Positions 51,605-60,335 of a stretch of 64,000 bases of DNA are shown here, one piece after another. The DNA is from Bradyrhizobium sp. BR13661 (lineage in GTDB: Bacteria > Pseudomonadota > Alphaproteobacteria > Rhizobiales > Xanthobacteraceae). The notes beneath the pieces are model-generated. The model searched no databases. It saw nothing but the letters and a program-made list of their open reading frames with translations, and was not told the origin of the DNA. Position 1 is the stretch's first letter; each line of letters starts with the position of its first letter. The stretch is from assembly GCF_029892425.1 (NCBI RefSeq), contig NZ_JARXWB010000007.1:1-64000 (forward strand), in the 5' to 3' direction. Position numbers and translations under genes: made by a program.

Positions 51605-51769
51605 GGTATGTTTAGCGCGTAACATGGCTTTGGCCGGGACCAGGTATCACGTGTGAGTGACGCGCCTGCGACATGGGGAGAACCCGATGGCTCGAGGGTA
51701 ACAAAACGAAGCCGCCACGCGGTGAATCGCGCGGCGGCTCCGGGTTATCGCAGAGGCTTTCGATGCGTC

Positions 51770-52435
51770 CTAGTGGATCCGCACGGTGAGTTCGACGTCC
51801 TCGGCGAAGGGCGTGGACATATAGCCGTTGCCGGGCTTGCGCACTCGCGCCAGATATTCCGGGCTGTGGTCGGCATTGTCGGCGACGATGATCGCGCCGG
51901 GCTTGAGGCGGTCTTCGACCAGATCGAGGATATCAGGGTAAAGCGCCTTGGCGCCGTCGAGCAGCACGAGATCGATCTGGTCTGGCAGATCAGCGCTGAG
52001 TGTCTCAAGCGCGTCGCCTTCGCGGATTTCGACGAGGTCGATCAGCCCGCCGGCCGACAGGTTTTCGCGCGCCCGTGCCGCCTTGGACGGCTCGAACTCG
52101 CTGGTGATGAGGCGGCCGCCGCCGTTATCGCGCAACGCCGCCGCGAGGTGCAGGGTTGAGATGCCGAAAGACGTGCCGAATTCGACGATCGCCTTGGCGC
52201 GTGAGCTCCGCGCCAGCATGTAGAGCAGGTGGCCGGTCTCGCGCGAGACTGCGAGCGGGGCGTCCTTCAGGCGTGCGTAGAGATCGCGGTAGCCGGTCTT
52301 GCTCCGCATCATCCTGACGCGGTCGGCGTCGGTCACGTCAGTGAAGGCGGCTCGCATGACGTCGCGGGCTGTTTCGTCCTGATCGAACAGGCGATCCAGC
52401 AGCGGTGCCAGCGACGTAATGGTTGGGGTGGTCAT
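51770..52435 (-). CDS. SAM-dependent O-methyltransferase
   Basis: A 221-residue class I methyltransferase. The SAM motif is 'AIVEFGTSFGISTLHLAAALRDNG' near residue 83, then 'GRLITSEFEPSKAARARENL' with the acidic ribose-binding residue, and the metal/substrate motif 'IDLVLLDGAKALYPDIL' near 153. The layout matches O-methyltransferase family 3 (catechol or caffeoyl-CoA type). It is divergent from a TetR gene and shares with it the palindrome at 52482, so its expression is probably controlled by that TetR. Substrate unknown. Confidence 0.82.
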   Translation of the reverse strand: MTTPTITSLAPLLDRLFDQDETARDVMRAAFTDVTDADRVRMMRSKTGYRDLYARLKDAPLAVSRETGHLLYMLARSSRAKAIVEFGTSFGISTLHLAAALRDNGGGRLITSEFEPSKAARARENLSAGGLIDLVEIREGDALETLSADLPDQIDLVLLDGAKALYPDILDLVEDRLKPGAIIVADNADHSPEYLARVRKPGNGYMSTPFAEDVELTVRIH

Positions 52436-52481
52436 TTGATGTCTCCGGGGTTCGCAGCAGGGCGCGGCTTGCGTGCGAGCT

Positions 52482-52507
52482 GAAATACGACTAATTCGTC
52501 GTATTTC
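52482..52507. promoter_or_regulatory. Perfect 10-bp-arm TetR operator between divergent genes
   Basis: GAAATACGAC-(6 nt)-GTCGTATTTC, perfect arms of 10 bp, lies between the divergent methyltransferase (start 52435) and TetR (start 52532) genes, well placed to control both. Confidence 0.75.
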
Positions 52508-52531
52508 CTATTCGCATTCCCAGGGAGCCTT

Positions 52532-53176
52532 ATGGCCGGTCGTCGAAGCCGTTCAGTTTCCACACGAAAACAGCCGCAGCAGGCCCGCTCCAACGAGCTG
52601 GTGGCGGCCATTCTGGATGCGGCAGTTCAGGTTCTGGCGAAGGAAGGAGCTCAGCGCTTCACCACCGCGCGCGTCGCGGAACGGGCCGGGGTGAGCGTGG
52701 GTTCGCTTTACCAATATTTTCCAAACAAGGCGGCGATCCTGTTCCGCCTGCAGAGCGACGAGTGGCGAAGCACGAGCGAGCTCCTGCGCGGCATTCTCGC
52801 GGACCGGACGAGGCCGCCTCCGGTGCGGCTGCGCGCGCTGGTCGACGCCTTCATCCGCTCGGAATGCGAGGAGGCGGCGATCCGCGGCGCGCTCAGCGAT
52901 GCCGCGCCGCTCTATCGCGATGCGCCCGAGGCGCAGGAGGCGCGGGCAGCGGGCGAGGGGATCGTTGCAGCCTTCATGCGCGAGGCGCTGCCAAAGGCCT
53001 CGGAGGCAACGCGCGACCTCGCCGGAGAGCTGATCAAGACGACACTGGCTGAAGTTGGCAAGCGCTTCTCGGAGACAGCGCGCAGCGAGGCGGAGATCAC
53101 CCGTCACGCCGATGGGCTGGCCGATATGTTCTGCGCCTATCTTGACGTGCTTGCACGACGCGGGAGACATTCCTGA
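52532..53176 (+). CDS. TetR family transcriptional regulator
   Basis: A 214-residue TetR protein with a basic N-terminal tail. The HTH is 'ILDAAVQVLAKEGAQRFTTARVAERAGVSVGSLYQYFPNKAAIL'. The C-terminal domain is helical with no recognisable ligand motif. It is divergent from the O-methyltransferase gene, and the perfect palindrome between them is its likely operator. Confidence 0.87.
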   Translation: MAGRRSRSVSTRKQPQQARSNELVAAILDAAVQVLAKEGAQRFTTARVAERAGVSVGSLYQYFPNKAAILFRLQSDEWRSTSELLRGILADRTRPPPVRLRALVDAFIRSECEEAAIRGALSDAAPLYRDAPEAQEARAAGEGIVAAFMREALPKASEATRDLAGELIKTTLAEVGKRFSETARSEAEITRHADGLADMFCAYLDVLARRGRHS

Positions 53177-53289
53177 CATCTGTGTTTGCAGCCCAATATC
53201 GCTTCGGATTCTGTGGCGGCATGGGGTAGCCTCGCGTCGCCCTTCGTCCAGATCGGCTATGCTTGTGTTGCGACCCTACGGACTTCTGC

Positions 53290-54102
53290 ATGCTCGTCAT
53301 CTCGATCCAAAGCCAGGTGGTCCACGGCCATGTCGGCAACAGCGCGGCGGTCCACGCCATCCAGGCGGAAGGTGTCAACGTCGCCGCCGTGCCCACCACA
53401 TTGCTGTCGAACCATCCGCGCTATCCGACCTTGCGCGGGCGGGTGCTCGATGCCGAGCTGGTCGCCGATCTGCTCAGAGGCGTCGAGGAGCGGGGCCTCG
53501 TCGATGAGGCTGCCGTGCTGGTCACCGGCTATCTCGGCTCACCCGACAACGCCGTCGTCATCGCCGATTTCGTCGAGCGTGCGCTGTCGCGCAATTCCAG
53601 GCTCCTCTATCTCTGCGATCCCGTGATTGGCGATGATGGCAGGGTCTATGTCGCCGACGGGATCCTCGACGTGGTGCGGCATCACCTGTTGCCGGCGGCA
53701 CATCTGATCACGCCGAACCAGTTCGAGCTCGAACTGCTCTCGGGCGTCAAGATCGCCGATATCGAGGGCCTGCGCAGTGCGGCGGCGGCGCTTGCGGGGG
53801 AGCGCCGGACCGACGTCGTCGCCACCGGCTGCACGCTGGCGGATACGCAGGCCGGGCAGGTGGAAACGATCCTCTGCGCCGACGGACGATTGTCACGCTT
53901 TGCGACGCCGCGCTTGCCGATCCGCCCCTATGGCACCGGCGATCTCCTCACTGGCCTGATCGCCGCGCATCTCGCCAAGGGCACAGCAATCGAGGCGGCC
54001 GTGCGGCTTGCAGTCGAGACCATCTTTGCCGTGCTCGTTCGTACCCAGCAAGCAGGATCGGTCGAGATGAACCTCGTGCCGCTGCCGGCGTCAGGCACGT
54101 AA
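53290..54102 (+). CDS. pdxY: Pyridoxal kinase
   Basis: A 270-residue ribokinase-fold kinase. The N-terminal 'MLVISIQSQVVHGHVGNSAAVHAIQ' is the PdxY/PdxK substrate-binding start, and 'LLYLCDPVIGDDGRVYV' and 'LITPNQFELELLSG' are family blocks. The anion-hole/catalytic Asp is in 'IRPYGTGDLLTGLIAAHL' (GTGD). It phosphorylates pyridoxal to pyridoxal 5'-phosphate in the vitamin B6 salvage pathway. ATG 53290 is preferred over 53263. Confidence 0.9.
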   Translation: MLVISIQSQVVHGHVGNSAAVHAIQAEGVNVAAVPTTLLSNHPRYPTLRGRVLDAELVADLLRGVEERGLVDEAAVLVTGYLGSPDNAVVIADFVERALSRNSRLLYLCDPVIGDDGRVYVADGILDVVRHHLLPAAHLITPNQFELELLSGVKIADIEGLRSAAAALAGERRTDVVATGCTLADTQAGQVETILCADGRLSRFATPRLPIRPYGTGDLLTGLIAAHLAKGTAIEAAVRLAVETIFAVLVRTQQAGSVEMNLVPLPASGT

Positions 54103-54110
54103 AGACCGGC

Positions 54111-55439
54111 TCAAGTCGCCCGCTTCGCGCCCGATTGCGCCGATTTCTGTGGCTTCGCCGGGCTCTTCTGCTCGCGCGCGGCCTGGGCCTTTGCCTGGGC
54201 CTTGGGTGACTTGGCGCTGGCGACTGCGTGGGTCTTCTTCGACTTGGCGCTGGCGGCTTCCTTGCGGTCGGTCGCAACGCCACGCTTGGAGATGTATTCC
54301 GGACCGTCGATCGGGCCGACATGCGGCGGGTCGTGGTCGAGATAGGGCCGGCCGATGCCGAGCGCCTTGCCGTTGGCATCGACCCACTTCCACAGCACTT
54401 CCGTCGAGGCCCATCGCTGCGCGCGGTTGTTGCCCTGGGTGCTGACGATGTCGGCCGCGAGCCCGTGGCCGTAGCCGCCGCGAAGGCTGCCGCCGTGATA
54501 GGAGCGGTTCGAGGCCGCCTTCAGGCCGCTTGCGATCTCCTGGCGGTAGTCGTCACGGAAGGCGCTGGTGATTCCAGGCGAGAGACCAGCGGCGTCCGCC
54601 GCGAGCAGCATGCGAAACAGCTTCTGCTTGAAACCCTTGTCCATGCCGCCGATGACGTAATCCATCAGCGCCATGTTGGCGTGCTCAGCCGCCTTCGGAT
54701 CCTTCCAGGCAAAATCCTCGTCGACCAGCTTGGTGAAGCTGCGCATCACCGTGACCATCTTGCCCTTGCGCTTGATGGTGACGGCGCGGCGGTCTTCGAC
54801 CTTGATCGAGTCTTCCTTCGGCGTGCGCTGATAGAGCGCCCAGAGATAGCGGTCGATGCACGCGTCCATGACGAAGCATTCGTCGAGCACGGCCACGGTG
54901 TCGGCGGACGGAGAAGGCTTGCTCTCGGCCACAGGCCCGCTCGCGAGCGCGGCGGGCGATAGCGCGTCCTGCGGCACGACATCGCCGGGATCGGCGGATG
55001 CAAGCTTGATGGTGGGCTCCGGCGCGGGCCCCGCTTCAGCTGCAGTCTCGGCTCTCGCCTCGGTGGCGACGGGCGCGGGTTCAGGCGCGACCTGAGGTGG
55101 GGGCGCTGCCGACGGCAGGACCTCGGTCGGATCGGCCGAGGCGAGTTGGACGATGGGCGCGGGTGTTTGAGGCGGCGACGCCTCGACCATCGCGGCACTC
55201 GGCGTCGCAGCCGCGGCGATGTCGGCGGTCAGGGCGATGCCATCGTCGACCGCAGCGGCGCGCGGAATGTCGGCGAGGTCGAGACGGGTGAGATCTTTCG
55301 CGCGGGTGACCGCGGCGGCGTTGGCGCCGCTGTTCTCGATCAAGGCTGGGGCATAGGCCGACAGGGAGAGCGCGAGCCAGCCGACCATCACGGCCGAGGG
55401 GCACGTCACAGCCACAAGAAGAGACCGCCGATCATTCAT
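54111..55439 (-). CDS. Membrane-anchored M15-like (VanY/DacB type) peptidase domain protein
   Basis: A 442-residue protein with an N-terminal membrane anchor, a long Ala/Pro linker and a C-terminal metallopeptidase-like domain. The metal-binding pattern is 'YHGGSLRGGYGHGLAADIVS', with His and Asp of the GHGxAxD motif, and a later 'DHDPPHVG' giving the HxxH-type pair. This is the peptidase M15/VanY layout that cleaves D-Ala-D-Ala or other cell-wall bonds. The C-terminus is Lys/Ala/Ser-rich and basic. ATG 55439 has GGAGG upstream. Confidence 0.7.
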   Translation of the reverse strand: MNDRRSLLVAVTCPSAVMVGWLALSLSAYAPALIENSGANAAAVTRAKDLTRLDLADIPRAAAVDDGIALTADIAAAATPSAAMVEASPPQTPAPIVQLASADPTEVLPSAAPPPQVAPEPAPVATEARAETAAEAGPAPEPTIKLASADPGDVVPQDALSPAALASGPVAESKPSPSADTVAVLDECFVMDACIDRYLWALYQRTPKEDSIKVEDRRAVTIKRKGKMVTVMRSFTKLVDEDFAWKDPKAAEHANMALMDYVIGGMDKGFKQKLFRMLLAADAAGLSPGITSAFRDDYRQEIASGLKAASNRSYHGGSLRGGYGHGLAADIVSTQGNNRAQRWASTEVLWKWVDANGKALGIGRPYLDHDPPHVGPIDGPEYISKRGVATDRKEAASAKSKKTHAVASAKSPKAQAKAQAAREQKSPAKPQKSAQSGAKRAT

Positions 55440-55740
55440 GATCCCTGCCTCCAAATCCCTGCCTTCAAGGTTCGCGAAGGAACCAGATTGCACAGCCAAG
55501 CACGCGGCGGGTCAATTGTTCGGAGGACGATGTGGCGGCGCAATGGCGCAAATCTCATAAAACGGGCTTTTCGAGCCGGTGTTGCCCGAATGCAACTGGG
55601 GTTCCCGCGCCGATGGGCAGGAATGCGAGCAGAATGGCGCGATATGCGTATTAAATTGATTTATTCGACTTCACTCAATCTTGGATTGTGAAGGTGCATT
55701 ACCTTCGTACCGGCAACATCCGGTTAGATCTGGGAAGGAC
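55440..55740. other. Intergenic region before the pilin gene
   Basis: About 300 bases between divergent genes. It includes an AT-rich patch near 55640-55685 (TTAAATTGATTTATTC), a plausible promoter area for the Flp gene, and the inverted repeat GAAGGT-(5)-ACCTTC at 55690-55706. Confidence 0.4.
55690..55706. repeat. Short inverted repeat upstream of flp
   Basis: GAAGGT-(5 nt)-ACCTTC, a perfect 6-bp stem 34 bases upstream of the pilin ATG. It could be an operator or a leader hairpin. Confidence 0.4.
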
Positions 55741-55917
55741 ATGCTTGTGAAATTGAAATGCCTGTTGAAGGAATTCGCGACCGATGAATCCGGCGCCACC
55801 GCCATCGAATACGGCCTGATCGCAGCGGGGATCGCGTTGGCGATTATCGAAGTGATTTATGCGCTCGGGACCGATCTTGTCGCCAAGCTGCAATCACTGG
55901 CGACGGCGTTGAAATAG
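55741..55917 (+). CDS. Flp/Fap type IVb pilin
   Basis: A 58-residue prepilin: a basic leader (LKCLLKEFATDESG), the processing/pilin motif 'GATAIEYGLIAAGIALAI' with the family Glu and Tyr, and a short C-terminus. A Tad-system prepilin peptidase would cut after the Gly before 'ATAIEYG'. Flp pilins form tight-adherence fibres. No Tad export genes are in the window, so they must lie elsewhere. ATG 55741 has GGGAAGGAC upstream. Confidence 0.85.
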   Translation: MLVKLKCLLKEFATDESGATAIEYGLIAAGIALAIIEVIYALGTDLVAKLQSLATALK

Positions 55918-56035
55918 GCCGTCGCGTTAAACATAGCGCTATGCAAAGTTTGGGATGTTGCATTGCGATAGAACATGTCGCAACGCAGCAAATCGAGGCT
56001 ACATGGGCTCCGAACTACTCTTTTGGAGCATCACC

Positions 56036-56287
56036 ATGAACAAGAAGACTCTCTCGATTGCAGCTGCGGCCCTCATGATCGCGGGCTCGACTGCCACCTT
56101 CGCCGCCGAGCTGCCGACCTATGAGGCCAACGGCATTCCGGCTTCGCCCGTGCAGGTCCGCGTGCTCGGTGCGGCCCGTGTCGAGCAGCAAATGACGGCG
56201 CCTGCGACAAGCGTGACGGCGCTCCAGGCCAGCGTCCTGACGCCGCGCAAGCAGACTGCGAACGTGACCACGGGTTCCGCTCGCTAG
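56036..56287 (+). CDS. Small secreted hypothetical protein
   Basis: An 83-residue exported protein with signal peptide 'KTLSIAAAALMIAGSTATFA'. The mature part is Ala/Thr/Val-rich with no Cys and no known motif. A terminator follows. GGAG lies upstream of ATG 56036. Confidence 0.6.
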   Translation: MNKKTLSIAAAALMIAGSTATFAAELPTYEANGIPASPVQVRVLGAARVEQQMTAPATSVTALQASVLTPRKQTANVTTGSAR

Positions 56288-56334
56288 GACTGATATCGCA
56301 CTGAGCGGAGAGCTCGGTGCTCAGCTTCGATCGC

Positions 56335-56366
56335 AATGGCCGGGCTCGTCCCGGCCATTTTCTTTT
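56335..56366 (+). terminator. Rho-independent terminator
   Basis: AATGGCCGGG-(5 nt)-CCCGGCCATT, a 10-bp perfect stem followed by TTCTTTT. It ends the transcript of the small secreted gene at 56036. Confidence 0.88.
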
Positions 56367-56491
56367 GGCCGACTTGTGTACGGCGGTTCAAGACGAGTGT
56401 GATCTTTTTAATAGTTGCTTTGAAGATCGCGGGGCTTGATGCGGGCGCCGCGTATTGGCGGCCAAGAATCGTTTTTCATACTGGAGTCGTC

Positions 56492-56638
56492 ATGCCCGTT
56501 GCGCAGAAAGCCGTTGTTGCCGCCCCGTCGCCGCGTGAGTTCATTGTCCGGCATCTCGCGATGTTCGCAGCCGCCGCGCTGTTCGTGTTCGTGCTGAGCC
56601 TGACCTATGGGCTCGATCTCAGCCCCGGCTTCTTCTGA
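56492..56638 (+). CDS. Small single-span membrane protein
   Basis: A 48-residue protein (MPVAQKAVVAAPSPREFIVRHLAMFAAAALFVFVLSLTYGLDL...) with one C-terminal membrane segment. Below usual gene-finder length. Coding is supported by the clear basic-then-hydrophobic layout, but no family is recognised. Confidence 0.45.
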   Translation: MPVAQKAVVAAPSPREFIVRHLAMFAAAALFVFVLSLTYGLDLSPGFF

Positions 56639-56819
56639 GCAGCTACCGCGAAAACAACCCCATGCACCGTAGGGATGGGGTTGAAAGACCTGAGGATTTT
56701 CGGCCTTGTTTTCGGTCTTGCCGAAATTCGCTTGCTCCGTCGGGCAAAACAGGCGCATGATGGCAGGGTCGGCAGGTGCGCGGATCGGCGCCGTAGGCAC
56801 GCGCCCATAGCCCTGCGCC

Positions 56820-57170
56820 TCACGCCTTCTTCACGAACTCCGACTTCAGGTTCATGGCGCCGATGCCGTCGATCTTGCAGGCGATGTTGTGGCCGTCGGT
56901 CGCGTCCTGGAGACGGATGTTGCGGACCTTGGTGCCGCCCTTGACGACCGAGGACGAGCCCTTGACCTTGAGGTCCTTCATCACGATGACGCTGTCGCCG
57001 TCGTTGAGAACATTGCCATGGGCATCGCGCACGCCGGCCTCCTGTGGCGCTGGCGCGGCCGCATCGCCCGCAGCGCTCCATTCATGGGCGCATTCCGGAC
57101 AGACCCAGAGGTCGCGATCCTGGTAGGCATGCGGCGACTGGCAGGCGGGGCATTTGGTGGTGTCGGTCAT
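56820..57170 (-). CDS. YjdM/PhnA family zinc-ribbon protein
   Basis: A 116-residue protein. An N-terminal zinc ribbon has CPAC...CPEC ('[12 protein letters not shown]' and '[10 protein letters not shown]'). The C-terminal PhnA domain is '[41 protein letters not shown]...[22 protein letters not shown]'. Proteins of this family, sometimes called PhnA, are not the phosphonoacetate hydrolase itself, and their role is unknown. Confidence 0.9.
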   Translation of the reverse strand: MTDTTKCPACQSPHAYQDRDLWVCPECAHEWSAAGDAAAPAPQEAGVRDAHGNVLNDGDSVIVMKDLKVKGSSSVVKGGTKVRNIRLQDATDGHNIACKIDGIGAMNLKSEFVKKA

Positions 57171-57214
57171 AGTGTCTCGATCTCGAAAGTGGAGCAGGGG
57201 AACGTCGCGCGGCG

Positions 57215-57388
57215 TCAGTGAAACAGCGCGACGAAGATGACGTAGAGCCAGCCCAGGATCCCGTGGATGATCGCCCAGAGAATGGAGTGGTTGTTGGTGT
57301 AGGAGATCGCGATGGCGAGCGCCGAGCCGAAGCCGACGCCGTATTTCGCGCCCTCGACGCGGACGCCGTAATACCTGTTACCGTTCAT
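57215..57388 (-). CDS. Small single-span membrane protein
   Basis: A 57-residue protein ([25 protein letters not shown]...) with a C-terminal hydrophobic helix ([23 protein letters not shown]). GGGAAGG precedes the ATG at 57388. Missed by a 60-residue cut-off, but it has a clear ribosome binding site and coding composition. It is divergent from the cytochrome gene and shares the FNR/FixK-like site between them. Function unknown. Confidence 0.65.
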   Translation of the reverse strand: MNGNRYYGVRVEGAKYGVGFGSALAIAISYTNNHSILWAIIHGILGWLYVIFVALFH

Positions 57389-57436
57389 GGTGATCCTTCC
57401 CGAGAGATTGCGCTGAATCTCTTCCTATGGGCGTCG

Positions 57437-57470
57437 CGCCGGCCATTTGAGGCAAATCAAATGGCCGGCG
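57437..57470. promoter_or_regulatory. 34-bp palindrome containing an FNR/FixK-like box
   Basis: CGCCGGCCATTTGA-GGCAAA-TCAAATGGCCGGCG has perfect 14-bp arms. Its centre reads TTGAG-GCAA-ATCAA at 57447-57460, close to the FNR/FixK consensus TTGAT-N4-ATCAA. It lies 63 bases before the cytochrome start and 48 bases before the divergent small membrane gene. Confidence 0.6.
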
Positions 57471-57523
57471 CTCCGGCCGACCTACGCTTACCAAGCCATC
57501 GAAACGAAGGCGAGGTCATAACG

Positions 57524-57883
57524 ATGTCGCGCAGCGTTCGAATCTACATCGGTCTTGCGGTCCTGATCGCCTTGTCGGTGCTGTTTCTCTTCAGCGTCGT
57601 CCACACGGCCGCCGGCGCATCAGCGCCTTCCTTGCGCAGGATCTCTGCAGGACATCGCCTCGCGCAGGCCTGGTGCCAGCCATGCCATGCGGTCGAACCG
57701 CGCATGTCCGGTTTTTTTGATCTTGCGCCCAGCTTCCAGGCCATAGCCGATCGCAACGGCACCACCGCGCTCTCACTCAAGGTGTTCTGGAGAACCAGCC
57801 ACCACGACATGCCGAACATCGTGATCGCCCCCGACCAGGCCGATGCGCTCTCGGACTACATCCTGAGCCTCCAAGGCCATTGA
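57524..57883 (+). CDS. Exported single-heme c-type cytochrome
   Basis: A 119-residue protein with a signal/TM segment (IGLAVLIALSVLFLFSVVHTAAG) and one heme site, 'WCQPCHAVEP' (CxxCH). A downstream 'HHDMPNIVI' supplies a likely Met axial ligand, and the C-terminal 'DYILSL' matches the class I cytochrome fold. ATG 57524 was chosen because the long frame back to 57218 is a shadow. The upstream FNR/FixK-like box suggests low-oxygen control. Confidence 0.8.
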   Translation: MSRSVRIYIGLAVLIALSVLFLFSVVHTAAGASAPSLRRISAGHRLAQAWCQPCHAVEPRMSGFFDLAPSFQAIADRNGTTALSLKVFWRTSHHDMPNIVIAPDQADALSDYILSLQGH

Positions 57884-57910
57884 CGCGCCGAGGCGCCAGG
57901 GCAGCCTGAA

Positions 57911-58744
57911 TCAGCCCTCCATGAACCGCGCCGTGCCCGAGACCCGGATCGAGCTTCCCTTGGTTTCGTCGATCTCGGCGCGGATCAGTGAGCGCGCGCC
58001 CATGTCCTCGCCCTGGACGATGTCGACGGCGCCACCATGGGGCCAGCCGATATCGCGCAGATAGCCTGCGAACGCAGCCGCCGCCGCACCCGTGGCGGGA
58101 TCCTCGACCACGCCGCCGGCGGCAAAGGCGTTGCGCGCATGGAACAGGCGCGGCGTCTCTGATGTCACCAGTGCGATCGTGACGAGGCCTTCGCGCGCCA
58201 TCAAGGCGCGGCCGCGTTCGAAGTCGTAGCTCATGCGCGCCAGCGCCTGGCGCGACGTCAACGCCAGCAGGGCATGATCGGCGCCGCCGTGAATTTTCGC
58301 CGGCGGGAGCTTTGCGTCGAGATCGCTGCTTGAATAGCCAAACAGGTCCAGCAGCTCATCGCTCAAGCGCGCATCGAGCGGCGCGCTGCGTGTCGGCGGC
58401 GATTGCAGCGCGGCTGCGATGGTGTTGCCGTCGCGCTGGCCCGACACGGAGATCACGGCATCATTCAGACGCAGCTCGAACGTGCGATCGCCGTAGCGAT
58501 GCGCGAGCGCGGCGCCGAGCGCGATGGTGGCGTGGCCGCAGAACGGCACCTCCATCGATGGCGCAAAGTAACGCACGCGCCAGGCCTCGCCTGCGGGCGC
58601 CGCAAAAGCGGTCTCGGAAAAGCCGACTTCAGTCGCGATCGCCTGCATGGTCGCGGCATCGGGGAGGGCCTCACCGATCCAGACACCGGCGGGATTGCCG
58701 CCTTGGTTGCCGTCGGAGAAGGCGGCGATACGGAGCACTGTCAT
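57911..58744 (-). CDS. PhzF family isomerase/epimerase
   Basis: A 277-residue protein of the PhzF/DapF fold. Motifs are 'FSDGNQGGNPAGVWIGEALP' near residue 10, 'VGFSETAFAA' near 40 with the catalytic Glu, 'PFCGHATIALGAALAH' near 70, and 'VVEDPATGAAAAAFAGYL' near 210. Members isomerise small acids or act as broad-specificity isomerases. No phenazine genes are nearby, so this is a generic PhzF homologue. ATG 58744 preferred over 58792. Confidence 0.87.
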   Translation of the reverse strand: MTVLRIAAFSDGNQGGNPAGVWIGEALPDAATMQAIATEVGFSETAFAAPAGEAWRVRYFAPSMEVPFCGHATIALGAALAHRYGDRTFELRLNDAVISVSGQRDGNTIAAALQSPPTRSAPLDARLSDELLDLFGYSSSDLDAKLPPAKIHGGADHALLALTSRQALARMSYDFERGRALMAREGLVTIALVTSETPRLFHARNAFAAGGVVEDPATGAAAAAFAGYLRDIGWPHGGAVDIVQGEDMGARSLIRAEIDETKGSSIRVSGTARFMEG

Positions 58745-58837
58745 GAGGTGAACCTGTTTGGCGGGCGGTCGGGTGGAGATGGAGGTATGCATGTAGCCCG
58801 TATCAAGCGAAGCGCAATCTGGTGCGGGCCACGCTCA

Positions 58838-59491
58838 CTAACCCTCGCGGGCGTTCCGCGTAAAGTAGTTGTGGAGCCTGACGGCTTGCCGAATGGGCCA
58901 GCTGGGCTTCGGTCCGACAAGCTGGCGAGACACTGCCTCTCGCTTGGCTTGCAGGCCGAAATGCGCGGCTGCGCCACCAAATGCGGTGGTGATGAGAATG
59001 AGGCCCGGAAGAAACGCTGAAATTTCAAACGGCCGCTGGGTCAGCAGCTTGGCAAACGGCGTCGCGCTAAGAATGCCGGCGAGGGCCGCAATGAACTTGA
59101 TCAAACTCCAGACGACGAACTGCTCGATGTGCCAGACGAACTTTGGTGCGATCGCGGCCCCGGATATCCCGGCCAGCAAATATGTAAGCAATTGGGGACC
59201 GATAAAGACGCCGACGATGGCGCCAACGAGGATCAACTCGTCCCTGGCGTTGGTGAGGTAGTCGTGAATCGAAGCGCAGATGGCTTCGTAGGGGCCGCAG
59301 ACCCTGGTGAGGGGCGCACCATTTTTTGCTGCGACGATTTCCAGCGCAAGGAAAAGCAGGAAGAACAGCGAATTGATGTACCAGATCAAATAGAGTTCGC
59401 CGGCATGCTGCCTTCTCAAGCGGCCTGCTGTCAGAAACGCGACGATGGCTGCACCGATGACGGAGACCAGGTTCCAGCCCCAATCCGCCAT
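58838..59491 (-). CDS. Polytopic membrane protein, hypothetical
   Basis: A 217-residue protein with about five hydrophobic segments and two Cys in the loop 'RVCGPYEAICASIHDY' that may form a periplasmic disulfide. No family signature is recognised. The basic C-terminus (LHNYFTRNAREG) suggests a cytoplasmic end. It is a stand-alone gene beside PhzF. Confidence 0.6.
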   Translation of the reverse strand: MADWGWNLVSVIGAAIVAFLTAGRLRRQHAGELYLIWYINSLFFLLFLALEIVAAKNGAPLTRVCGPYEAICASIHDYLTNARDELILVGAIVGVFIGPQLLTYLLAGISGAAIAPKFVWHIEQFVVWSLIKFIAALAGILSATPFAKLLTQRPFEISAFLPGLILITTAFGGAAAHFGLQAKREAVSRQLVGPKPSWPIRQAVRLHNYFTRNAREG

Positions 59492-59549
59492 TTCAGCATC
59501 TCGTGCGGCAGGAGATCGTCATTGGTACGTTCGATTGCCGATGTTGTGC

Positions 59550-60014
59550 TTAGGGTTTGCACTTGCCCGAGAGGCCGCAGTAGGTCGCGCCGCCGCCAAC
59601 AGTGGACGTCCCCCACAGCAAATCGTGCGTGCTCTTTTTGTCGGTCGTTGTGGTGGTCGAGGCCGTGGAATCCTGGGCTGGCGCAGACAAATTCAAATCG
59701 TGCTTGGGAAAAGGAAGTGGGCGGAGGATATCATTCGATCGGCTGAGGCCCTGCGTTTCGAATGGGTTGTGGTAGCCGCCTGGCGGCGTCAACGGCATGG
59801 TGTCCAGCCGTCCTATCGTTGGCGGCGGCTCGGGGGGGCGTGGCTTCCAGATTCTCAGCATGATCAAGAGCTCCTCCGCTTCCTTGGCGAGCCACCCCCT
59901 GGTGGCTGGAGCGAGAGCAATCCTCTCGGCCGTATCCGGAACTCCGGCTTGAGCCGTCGTCCCAGACACGCAACCCAGGAAAAGTATGGAAGCAGCAAGC
60001 ATTTTCGTACGCAT
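59550..60014 (-). CDS. Secreted hypothetical protein
   Basis: A 154-residue exported protein with signal peptide 'MLAASILFLGCVSGTTAQA'. The mature part has a helix (WLAKEAEELLIMLRIW), a Pro-rich loop and a Thr-rich stretch near the end. One Cys in the C-terminal 'TYCGLSGKCKP' pair may form a disulfide. GGAGGG lies before ATG 60014. No family recognised. Confidence 0.6.
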   Translation of the reverse strand: MRTKMLAASILFLGCVSGTTAQAGVPDTAERIALAPATRGWLAKEAEELLIMLRIWKPRPPEPPPTIGRLDTMPLTPPGGYHNPFETQGLSRSNDILRPLPFPKHDLNLSAPAQDSTASTTTTTDKKSTHDLLWGTSTVGGGATYCGLSGKCKP

Positions 60015-60335
60015 GGTATCCCTCCATGAGCAAATGACATTTGGCTGCAAACGCGCAAAATTAATCAATCAGATCAGATGGACAGTGCTCCTGGGCCACC
60101 CGCGCCCCGCAACTGTGCTTTGCAACTTTGGAGCGCAACGCCCGGAAGAAGCAATATGCCCATCTGCATCTTTGGCGTGCGAGGGGGCCGGCGGTTCACG
60201 ACGCGGCTCCGATTTGCCTTCACGATTGTGAGATCATTCGGGTCCGGTATCGCCGTACGCGGCGCCGCGGGGCAAGCCTCGCATAAGCACTCCCAGCGAT
60301 GCTGGAATCTGCTTTGGGCTCAAGGAGATTCCACC
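60015..60335. other. Intergenic region before the FkbM gene
   Basis: About 320 bases with no convincing gene. The frame leading back from the FkbM gene to 60078 lacks a ribosome binding site. An AT-rich patch near 60055-60075 (AAAATTAATCAATCAG) could serve promoters of the flanking divergent genes. Confidence 0.4.
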
